From NCBI GenBank assembly GCA_964519985.1, contig CAZFMF010000014.1, positions 1-64,000 on the forward strand: a stretch of DNA of 64,000 nt. The letters run 5' to 3'. The notes below the pieces were generated by a model. The model saw nothing but the letters and a program-made list of their open reading frames with translations. It did no database searches and was not told the DNA's origin. The DNA is from JAIEOG01 sp964519985. GTDB taxonomy: Bacteria; Bdellovibrionota; FAC87; UBA2466. How positions within the stretch are numbered: the stretch's first letter is position 1; every line of letters starts with the position of its first letter. The translations under genes were made by a program, and so were the position numbers. This document shows positions 58,857-64,000 of the stretch, one piece after another.

Positions 58857-58905
58857 CACTCCGGCGCCGGAATGGTTCTGATAAAATAGGATTTTAGGGG
58901 GCTAG
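58857..58905 (+). promoter_or_regulatory. MRNAW control cassette 1
   Basis: CACTCCGGCGCCGGAATG (58857-58874, one mismatch from a perfect palindrome), then extended -10 TGATAAAAT (TAAAAT 58882-58887), then AGGGGG before ATG 58906. The palindrome centre is 16.5 nt before the -10, that is over the -35 position, and the -10 ends 18 nt before the ATG. Confidence 0.6.
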
Positions 58906-59676
58906 ATGCGCAACGCATGGCGTTTGGGGTTAGTGCTTTTGCTTTGCGGGCCGGCGTGGGCGCCAGATGAAATGAATCCTTACGATCCTCCGGGAGGATT
59001 CTCGCAACCATCGGGAAATCGGGCCGAGTTTGATCTGCGTGCCTTCTACGGACAGACGGGTGGTAGTCCTGAATCAATAAGGAAAGAACTCAAATCGCCG
59101 CGGCAACGTGATTTGGTGGCAAACGCGCTATGCGCTGATCCGCACTTTCTGCAAACGATACCGCGCGAGGCGGCGCTGGCATTTCTGGTCCCGCTCACCG
59201 TCGCCCAGCACGCCCGTCTTAAGACAAATTCTTCGCTCAACGACAAGGAGTCGCTTCGAGAGCTAATTCGCGAGGGGCGGATTTTGAGTTATTTGGAGAG
59301 CGAAAGCGGAATAGGACGGTGGGCGCGGAAAACGTCTTTTGATTCGGCGGGTAACTTGGGGGTGTGGGGGGCCATGGGTGGGATGTTAGTATGGCTTGGT
59401 TACTTGTATGCGGGCTACGTGCCGAAATCCTTTCCTGGTTTCTTGGGGAGCGGTTTAGCAGGCATATTGGGTGGGTTTTTTTCACCTCTCGCCGGGTTGG
59501 CTGGTTTGAAACTTATCAATCAAGCGATCTCTGACCAACTGTTGTTTGCACGCCTTCGGCAAGAAGCTCGGGAAGTAGGCGTCGACTGGCAGCCTAGCAA
59601 TGAGTTTTTCGCGGCAAATACTTGCGGCTACGAACGACTCCGCAAAAGCCCCCTCAACGCACTCCGCCCTCAATAA
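58906..59676 (+). CDS. MRNAW-family protein 1 (unknown; signal peptide + two membrane helices)
   Basis: 256 residues. The N-terminus MRNAWRLGLVLLLCGPAWA looks like a short signal peptide with an AxA end. A conserved domain (about 45-130) ends in the motif SLRELIREGRILSYL. Two hydrophobic helices (about 151-170 and 178-203) follow, then a conserved tail with LARLRQEAREVG-like sequence and DWQPS, a Cys in CGYERL, and KSPLNALRPQ at the end. No known family is recognised. The first member of a four-gene paralogous array; the first 17 or so codons are almost identical in nucleotide sequence among copies. Confidence 0.8.
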   Translation: MRNAWRLGLVLLLCGPAWAPDEMNPYDPPGGFSQPSGNRAEFDLRAFYGQTGGSPESIRKELKSPRQRDLVANALCADPHFLQTIPREAALAFLVPLTVAQHARLKTNSSLNDKESLRELIREGRILSYLESESGIGRWARKTSFDSAGNLGVWGAMGGMLVWLGYLYAGYVPKSFPGFLGSGLAGILGGFFSPLAGLAGLKLINQAISDQLLFARLRQEAREVGVDWQPSNEFFAANTCGYERLRKSPLNALRPQ

Positions 59677-59682
59677 TACCGT

Positions 59683-59702
59683 TCACTCCCGCGCCGGAGT
59701 GA
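59683..59702. repeat. Palindrome of the CTCCGGCGCCGGAG family, 3' of MRNAW 1
   Basis: TCACTCCCGC/GCCGGAGTGA, with one mismatch, 6 nt after the stop codon of MRNAW gene 1. It overlaps a GTGAC...GTCAC stem that continues to 59714. Confidence 0.55.
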
Positions 59703-59739
59703 CTGTGTCCGTCACGGATCCTCTTTCGGCAAATAATCG

Positions 59740-59764
59740 CCTCGCATTTTCGAGAGGTTTTTTT
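59740..59764 (+). terminator. Rho-independent terminator after MRNAW gene 1
   Basis: CCTCG (59740-59744) pairs with CGAGAGG (59751-59757) with one bulged A, followed by seven T (59758-59764). It separates genes 1 and 2, so gene 2 needs its own promoter. Confidence 0.65.
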
Positions 59765-59768
59765 CTGC

Positions 59769-59816
59769 CACTCTCGGCGCTGGATTCGCTGTTAAAATGT
59801 TCTTTCAGGAGGCTAG
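59769..59816 (+). promoter_or_regulatory. MRNAW control cassette 2 (diverged palindrome)
   Basis: CACTCTCGGCGCTGGATT (59769-59786) is a decayed form of the palindrome. The extended -10 TGTTAAAAT (TAAAAT 59793-59798) ends 18 nt before ATG 59817. AGGAGG precedes the start. Confidence 0.55.
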
Positions 59817-60584
59817 ATGCGCAACGCATGGCGTTTGGGATTGGTGCTTATGTGTTGCTCACCCGCGTTCGCCCCCGAAGATAGACTCAATCCTTATGCG
59901 CCCCCCTTGGGCCTTTTCAATCTCGAGCGGTTTTGGAAGCAAGTACAAGACGAACCAAATGAGCCTCCGGGCATCATTCTTATGCGAAAAGAGTGGACCG
60001 ATGCGCGCGCGGAGTACCCGCAAGGATTGGGTGATGCGCTCCTTGCGAACCCTGGCTTCTTAGAGAAGGTCGATCGCAAGACGGCCCTGACTTTACTCGA
60101 GCTGCTCACGGTGGCCGAGCACCACCTTCTGATGGAACATCCGTCCGTCATCCAAAGCGATTCCCTTCGGGATCTCGTTCGCGAAGGAAGGATCTTAAGT
60201 TACTTGAAAGCGGGCAATCGTTTTAGCGCCCCCAATCTGCTTCAATTCACCCTGCCGGCTATTGCGGCAGGCTCGGTCGGCTACATGACGCTTGCAATGC
60301 ATTGGTACTTATCCGCACCAGCGGCCAAACCCGGTACCTTGGCGGACGCCTACATTAACTACGGCATGGCGGGTATCGCGGTTTGGGTAGGTCCGCTTCT
60401 GATTGCGAGCGGCGCGCGGCGAGCGCTGGATGCCGTCGTGTTCCAAATGATGCTCGCCCGATTGCGAAGTGAAGCCCAAGAAGTCGGCGCCGACTGGCAA
60501 CCCAGCCCGGAGTTCTTCAATGCGCGACCCTGCGGGCTAAGCCGCTTGCTCAAAAGCCCCCTTCGCGCCCTTCGGCCTAAGTAA
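59817..60584 (+). CDS. MRNAW-family protein 2
   Basis: 255 residues, the most diverged full-length copy. It shares the N-terminal MRNAWRLGLVL, the SLRDLVREGRILSYL motif, two hydrophobic helices (about 150-168 and 185-205) and the tail LARLRSEAQEVGADWQPS..LKSPLRALRPK. The region between the signal peptide and residue 70 does not align with copies 1 and 3. Function unknown. Confidence 0.8.
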   Translation: MRNAWRLGLVLMCCSPAFAPEDRLNPYAPPLGLFNLERFWKQVQDEPNEPPGIILMRKEWTDARAEYPQGLGDALLANPGFLEKVDRKTALTLLELLTVAEHHLLMEHPSVIQSDSLRDLVREGRILSYLKAGNRFSAPNLLQFTLPAIAAGSVGYMTLAMHWYLSAPAAKPGTLADAYINYGMAGIAVWVGPLLIASGARRALDAVVFQMMLARLRSEAQEVGADWQPSPEFFNARPCGLSRLLKSPLRALRPK

Positions 60585-60684
60585 CACCTTCCACTCCGGC
60601 GGAAGGTGTTTGAAAAGTTAACGGCAGGGCCGCGGCTGTTTTAGAGGCGGCGCGTCAACGTCAATGATTTTAATAGAATAAAAT

Positions 60685-60723
60685 CCCCTCCATTAAATTT
60701 TCGCGAATTTAAAGGTGGAGGGG
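60685..60723 (+). promoter_or_regulatory. Fold-back stem over the transposase ribosome-binding site
   Basis: CCCCTCC (60685-60691) pairs with GGAGGGG (60717-60723), and inside it TTAAATT (60693-60699) with AATTTAA (60706-60712). AGGT lies in the internal loop and the ATG is directly after the stem. Such a stem would limit translation from read-through transcripts, as in some other IS elements. Confidence 0.5.
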
Positions 60724-61560
60724 ATGCAAATTCAACGTAGTCAGAACTATCCTTCTGACCTTACTGATCTGCAGTGGGAGCTTATCAAGGACTTTATTCC
60801 TGAGGCAAGAAGTGGGGGGAGACCTCGAACAACCTGCCCAAGAGCTGTCGTAGATTCCATTTTGTACGTCGTACGAAGTGGGTGTGCGTGGAGATATTTG
60901 CCGAAACATTTTCCGCCCTGGCAAACGGTCTACGTTTATTTTCGTCAGTGGCGTGATTGGGGAGTGTGGCGTTTGATTCATCAAGCACTGACACAAAAAG
61001 TTCGAAAGCAAGCCGGCCGAAGTCATAGTCCGAACGTCGTCATCATCGATGGGCAAAGCGTAAGGGCGCAATTCGGAGAAGAAAGAGGGTATGACGGATT
61101 TAAAAAAGTACGAGGTAGAAAACGGCAGATCCTCGTCGATTCTTTGGGTTTTATTTGGGCAGCAAAAGTACACCGAGCCGACCAACAAGAAAGCACCCGT
61201 GGACCAGAGGTGTTGGAAGATTTCCCCGGAGAACTTGATCATCCAGAAAAAGTGCTGGCCGACTCGGGATATGGAAAAGCACCTTTCAGCACCTGGACAC
61301 AACTAAACTGGTCGATTTTGCCGGAGATAAAAAAAGGCGAGCGAGCCACCGTCAGGAATGAAACTTGGCACCCCCGACTAAAAATAGTTCAGAGCAATCT
61401 AAAGCCCATGCGCTGGATAGTTGAGAGGAGTTTCGCTTGGTTTAACCACTCCAGACGACTTTCGCGAGACTATGAGAGACGAGTCAAAAGCAGCGAAGCG
61501 ATGCTCTTCCTAAGCCAATTTCCCATGTTACTGAGCAGGCTCGCACCAAACCCCCCTTAA
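60724..61560 (+). CDS. IS5-family DDE transposase
   Basis: 278 residues from ATG 60724; GTG 60715 is an alternative start. The N-terminal DUF4096-type region (LTDLQWELIKDFIPE, RSGCAWRYLPKHFPPWQTVY) is followed by the catalytic triad Asp109 (VIIDGQS), Asp180 (LADSGYG) and Glu234 (RWIVERSFAWF). This matches the IS427-like part of the IS5 family. The frame looks intact and the stop lies inside the right inverted repeat, so it may be active. Confidence 0.92.
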   Translation: MQIQRSQNYPSDLTDLQWELIKDFIPEARSGGRPRTTCPRAVVDSILYVVRSGCAWRYLPKHFPPWQTVYVYFRQWRDWGVWRLIHQALTQKVRKQAGRSHSPNVVIIDGQSVRAQFGEERGYDGFKKVRGRKRQILVDSLGFIWAAKVHRADQQESTRGPEVLEDFPGELDHPEKVLADSGYGKAPFSTWTQLNWSILPEIKKGERATVRNETWHPRLKIVQSNLKPMRWIVERSFAWFNHSRRLSRDYERRVKSSEAMLFLSQFPMLLSRLAPNPP

Positions 61561-61577
61561 CTTTTCAAACACCCTCC

Positions 61578-61617
61578 GCCGGAGTGGCTCTGATAAAATA
61601 GCTTTTCAGGGGGCTGG
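61578..61617 (+). promoter_or_regulatory. MRNAW control cassette 3, split by the IS
   Basis: The right half GCCGGAGTGG (61578-61587) remains. The extended -10 TGATAAAAT (TAAAAT 61594-61599) ends 18 nt before ATG 61618, with AGGGGG before the start. The left half of the palindrome is at 60591-60600, on the far side of the IS. Confidence 0.6.
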
Positions 61618-62361
61618 ATGCGCAACGCATGGCGTTTGGGATTAGTGCTTTTGCTTTGTGTGCCGGCGTTTGCGCCGGACGAGGTCAACCCCTATGACCC
61701 GCCGGGAGGGTTTTCTCGGTCATCGGAAAACCGGGTTGAGTTTAACCTGCAGGCATTCTACGGACAGACAGGTGGCAATCCTGATTCGATTAGGAAAGAA
61801 CTTGAATCGCCGCAGCAGCGAGAATTGGTGGCGAGCGCGCTATTCGCTGATCCCGGGTTTTTGCAAACAGTCCCACGCAAGGCGGCTCTGGCCTTCCTAG
61901 CCCCACTCACGGTAGCTCATCACCGCCGCTTAAAGGAAAGTCCAGCGCTGACGCAAAATGAAGCGCTTCGTGAGCTCGTGCGGGAAGGAAGAATTCTAAG
62001 CTATCTGCCGGCCAAACCGAATTCTCCAGACCGTTTTTGGCGGGTTGCGGCGTGGGGGGGCATCATTGGGATGGCGCCGACACTTCTTCTCTCTGTCTGG
62101 CTGCATGACCCCTCTTTTCTCATAAGCCTGGGACGCGCCTCGGGAATCTACGCTGTCCCCGCTGTAGCCATACCGTTAGCGGACTACTTTATGAGGAAAA
62201 CGATGGACTACATCTCTTTCCAATTGCTTCTGATGCGCTTGCAGGCGGAAGCTCGCGAGGTCGGTCCCGATTGGCAGCCCAGCGCTCAGTTTTTCGAGGC
62301 AAATGTCTGCGGATACGAACGACTCCGCAAAAGTCCACTCAAAGCACTGCGCCCAAAGTAA
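61618..62361 (+). CDS. MRNAW-family protein 3
   Basis: 247 residues, closest to copy 1: both have NPYDPPGGFS, FYGQTGG, and S(I)RKEL with SP.QR. Signal peptide MRNAWRLGLVLLLCVPAFA, motif ALRELVREGRILSYL, hydrophobic helices about 143-163 and 170-190, tail LMRLQAEAREVGPDWQPS and KSPLKALRPK. Function unknown. Its promoter palindrome was cut by the IS. Confidence 0.8.
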   Translation: MRNAWRLGLVLLLCVPAFAPDEVNPYDPPGGFSRSSENRVEFNLQAFYGQTGGNPDSIRKELESPQQRELVASALFADPGFLQTVPRKAALAFLAPLTVAHHRRLKESPALTQNEALRELVREGRILSYLPAKPNSPDRFWRVAAWGGIIGMAPTLLLSVWLHDPSFLISLGRASGIYAVPAVAIPLADYFMRKTMDYISFQLLLMRLQAEAREVGPDWQPSAQFFEANVCGYERLRKSPLKALRPK

Positions 62362-62369
62362 CACCGTCC

Positions 62370-62417
62370 ACTCCGGCGCCGGAGTCGCTCTGCTAAACTG
62401 TCTTTTCAGGGGGCTCG
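62370..62417 (+). promoter_or_regulatory. MRNAW control cassette 4
   Basis: ACTCCGGCGCCGGAGT (62370-62385) is a perfect 16-nt palindrome. The extended -10 TGCTAAACT (TAAACT 62394-62399) ends 18 nt before ATG 62418. Palindrome centre to -10 is 16.5 nt, as in cassettes 1 and 3. Confidence 0.6.
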
Positions 62418-62801
62418 ATGCGCAACGCATGGCGTTTGGGGTTAGTGCTTTTGCTTTGCGCGCCGGCGTTTGCGCCTGATGAGGGGCCGCCTCCCGAGGG
62501 CAATCCGTATCAGTCTCCCGGGACTGAGATCCAGGATGGGATCGTTTTGGAGAATGAATTTGATCTGGATAGTTTCCTCGGACAGATGCATGCCGATCCC
62601 GGCCGAATTGAAGCGGAGCTCAAATCTTGGCGTCGGCGGGAGCAAGTGGCTACGGCTTTGATCGCGAATCCTACGTTTCTGCAAAGGCAGGACCGTCGCG
62701 TGGCTCTCGCATTCTTGCGCCCGCTTTCCGTCGAACAACACCGTCGTCTGAAGGAAATGCTGGAGCGCCTCCCTTCAGCAAAATGGTTTGGCTTTCTTTG
62801 A
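62418..62801 (+). pseudogene. MRNAW-family copy 4, C-terminally truncated
   Basis: 127 residues. It aligns with copies 1 and 3 through the N-terminal domain (for example ALIANPTFLQ, ALAFLRPLSVEQHRRLKE), then ends in an unrelated LERLPSAKWFGFL before the REGRILSYL motif. Both membrane helices and the conserved tail are missing, and no continuation is seen in other frames downstream. Either a decayed copy or a shortened, soluble family member. A small hairpin with a T-run follows the stop at once. Confidence 0.6.
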
Positions 62802-62802
62802 T

Positions 62803-62822
62803 TTCCTTTTCTAGGAATTTTT
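62803..62822 (+). terminator. Short hairpin with T-run after MRNAW copy 4
   Basis: TTCCT (62803-62807) pairs with AGGAA (62813-62817) across a TTTCT loop, followed by TTTTTC. A weak terminator candidate, A+T-rich in the stem. Confidence 0.4.
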
Positions 62823-63005
62823 CTACGACTTGCGCTCTTTAGCGTCACAATCTCGATAGTCCGTTTCCGCTAGGACATCGAGCAACGAAACTTGCTGTCC
62901 CGAAAAGCATCCGGCCATCGAAGGTGCGGCGTTGATTCCAGCCCAGATACTGATTGCGATTGCGAACGTTTCATGGGGTCCCCTTTCTTTCGGAGCTAGC
63001 ATCAA
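62823..63005 (-). CDS. Doubtful 60-residue exported peptide
   Basis: A frame starting at ATG 63005 has a moderately hydrophobic stretch (FAIAISIWAGINAAPSMAG) followed by a short polar part with two Cys. It fits the style of other small secreted proteins here but lacks a clear Shine-Dalgarno sequence. The 249-nt gap holds nothing else I can support. Confidence 0.25.
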   Translation of the reverse strand: MMLAPKERGPHETFAIAISIWAGINAAPSMAGCFSGQQVSLLDVLAETDYRDCDAKERKS

Positions 63006-63050
63006 GGTCGCTGCTCGACAACCAATATGTAATGTGATGCGGCAGGTCGC

Positions 63051-63557
63051 TTAACCAATGAACTGTGCCTGCGCCGTCGCGTTAATCACCGACGCGATCC
63101 GAATGACGGATTGCACGCCTTCCAGCGAAACGCCCGCCTTCACCACTTCCGCCACGTGACTATTGATGCACCTCCCGCAGCCGGAAATCGCCGATACTCC
63201 GGTGCAGTAAAGTTCAAAATCGACCTTCGCGATGCCGGGTTTGCCGATGACATTCATCCGCAACCGAGCGGGAAGCTTGGCCAGCTCCGCGTTGTCGCTC
63301 AGATGCATCGTTCGGTAGTAGACGTTGTTCATTGCCATGACGGTGGCTGCGCCTTTCGCCGCTTCGACTTCGGCGTCGGAAAGTGCGCCGGCAGCGGCGC
63401 TCAGTATACCTTCTACTATCGTCGGCGTGCGTGTGGCGTAGGCCGCGGCCAGCGCCACGCCGAAGATCTGGTTCGCGGTCAGTCCCGGCGCCCCTTCGGG
63501 CGTCAGGACCGTTCCGAGATTGAGTTTGATATCCTTTGCGTACTCTTTGAATTCCAT
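63051..63557 (-). CDS. ahpD: Alkyl hydroperoxidase AhpD
   Basis: 168 residues, all-alpha AhpD/carboxymuconolactone-decarboxylase fold. The catalytic layout is Glu115, Cys127-x-x-Cys130, His134 (ELYCTGVSAISGCGRCINSH). AhpD reduces lipoyl-linked partners so that AhpC can be regenerated, as known in mycobacteria. AGGAGG overlaps the ahpC stop, 6 nt before ATG, so the pair is translationally coupled. Confidence 0.92.
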   Translation of the reverse strand: MEFKEYAKDIKLNLGTVLTPEGAPGLTANQIFGVALAAAYATRTPTIVEGILSAAAGALSDAEVEAAKGAATVMAMNNVYYRTMHLSDNAELAKLPARLRMNVIGKPGIAKVDFELYCTGVSAISGCGRCINSHVAEVVKAGVSLEGVQSVIRIASVINATAQAQFIG

Positions 63558-63566
63558 TGTTTCCTC

Positions 63567-64000
63567 CTATTTGATGGTGGCTTCGCCCGGGTTCCAGTTG
63601 CACGGGCAGAGTTCATCGGTTTGCAGGGCATCGAGTGCGCGCAAGACTTCGTTGGGGTTCCGGCCGACGTTGAGGTCGTACACGGAAACGAAACGGATGA
63701 TGCCTTGCGGGTCGACGATGAACGTTGCGCGTTGTGAAACGCCTTCGTTTTCATCCAGGATGCCGAGCTGACTGCTCAACTCACGCTTGATGTCGGCCAG
63801 CATGGGGAAGGGCAGATCTTTCAGCTCTTCCTTGTGCTGCCGCCACGCTAAGTGCACGAACTCCGAATCCACGCTGCCAGCCAAAACCTGCGCGTCGCGA
63901 TCTTTGAACTGTTCGTTCAAATCGCCGAATGCTTTGATCTCGGTCGGGCAAACGAATGTGAAATCCTTCGGGTAGAAGAAAACCACCAGCCATTTGCCGG
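63567..64000 (-). CDS. ahpC: Peroxiredoxin AhpC (5' end beyond window)
   Basis: Partial: about 143 C-terminal residues, with the N-terminus past the window edge. Peroxidatic Cys in FYPKDFTFVCPTEI and the second Cys pair in ELCPCNW. DSEFVHLAWRQHKEELKDLPFPMLADIKREL and FIVDPQGIIRFVSV are standard 2-Cys peroxiredoxin segments. It closely resembles mycobacterial AhpC, which pairs with AhpD. It reduces peroxides in the cytoplasm. Confidence 0.93.
   Translation of the reverse strand, partial: GKWLVVFFYPKDFTFVCPTEIKAFGDLNEQFKDRDAQVLAGSVDSEFVHLAWRQHKEELKDLPFPMLADIKRELSSQLGILDENEGVSQRATFIVDPQGIIRFVSVYDLNVGRNPNEVLRALDALQTDELCPCNWNPGEATIK

Larger units (their letters stand above)
60601..61577 (+). mobile_element. 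IS5-like insertion sequence, 977 bp
   Basis: The 21-nt terminal inverted repeats at 60601-60621 and 61557-61577 start GGA(A/G)GGTGTTTGAAAAG and differ at one position. The element encodes one DDE transposase. Outside the repeats lie CCACTCCGGC (60591-60600) and GCCGGAGTGG (61578-61587), which join into the complete palindrome of the MRNAW cassettes. The insertion is therefore at the palindrome centre, with a 0-2 bp target duplication that symmetry hides. The A+T-richer composition suggests recent arrival. Confidence 0.9.

Noticed and set aside
58906..58965. Lipobox in the MRNAW signal peptides
   Set aside because: The residue before Cys14 is Leu or Cys, not Gly/Ala/Ser. An AxA-type signal peptidase site is more likely.
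1..64000. tRNA and rRNA genes
   Set aside because: No cloverleaf with a GGTTCGAATCC-like T arm and no rRNA core sequence was noticed. A covariance scan would be decisive.

Overview
The window is a dense, G+C-rich chromosomal segment (high G+C judged by eye, not computed) from a Gram-negative, diderm bacterium. Evidence for an outer membrane includes a TolC-family protein, two PorV/FadL-like barrels, several small predicted barrels, lipoproteins, and polymerase and glycosyltransferase genes for surface polysaccharide. Bactofilin, a PilT-type ATPase, an FHA/TPR membrane protein, the PrkA-YeaH-SpoVR trio and a propionyl-CoA/methylmalonyl-CoA pathway together resemble Bdellovibrionota or Myxococcota-like lineages. 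That placement is inference and needs marker genes. No rRNA, tRNA or CRISPR array was recognised.

Layout. 0.1-6 kb: a secreted HExxH lipoprotein, an RsuA/RluB-type pseudouridine synthase, a DMT transporter and a bactofilin/FHA-TPR cluster. 6-16 kb: murJ, a GT39-like glycosyltransferase, an FkbM methyltransferase, a split-type methylmalonyl-CoA mutase, a leucine-dehydrogenase family enzyme, a DUF1704 metallopeptidase-like protein and RlmI. 16-24 kb: envelope proteins (paralogous barrels, App1-type phosphatase, TolC, ChaN-like). 24.5-28 kb: a three-gene biotin-dependent acyl-CoA (probably propionyl-CoA) carboxylase operon. With the mutase this gives propionyl-CoA to succinyl-CoA, apart from an epimerase and a B12-binding subunit not seen here. 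29-35 kb: multi-pass glycan genes. 35.5-37.3 kb: a PilT-like ATPase with a long Pro/Ala tail, preceded by an overlapping 48-residue membrane protein. 39-44.7 kb: a complete nucleoside salvage operon (deoC, deoB, deoA, PNP, cdd, mtaD-like). 44.8-52 kb: prkA, yeaH, spoVR, a degenerate receiver-GAF protein and glutamate dehydrogenase. 52-54.7 kb: secreted proteins of unknown function set among unusual palindrome clusters. 54.7-58.7 kb: aminotransferase, serA, purA. 58.9-62.8 kb: four paralogous genes of unknown function sharing one control cassette, interrupted by an IS5-like element. End: an ahpC-ahpD peroxidase pair.

The most unusual material is non-coding or unassigned. (1) The MRNAW array: four genes whose proteins all begin MRNAWRLGLVL. 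Each is preceded by a CTCCGGCGCCGGAG-type palindrome at the -35 position, an extended -10 box 18 nt before the start, and a start codon inside an ATGCG-CAA-CGCAT hairpin. An IS sits exactly in the centre of one palindrome. (2) A dispersed 26-27-nt hairpin at three sites, each followed by further palindromes that keep their shape but not their sequence. One site is a ladder of seven inverted repeats in about 230 nt. (3) Many promoter candidates are extended -10 boxes (TGnTATAAT-like) without a recognisable -35, one placed so that its transcript would be leaderless.

Genes are packed tightly: many ATGA/GTGA/TAATG couplings, three convergent pairs whose stop codons overlap at TTA(A/G), and two divergent pairs with only 13 nt between start codons.
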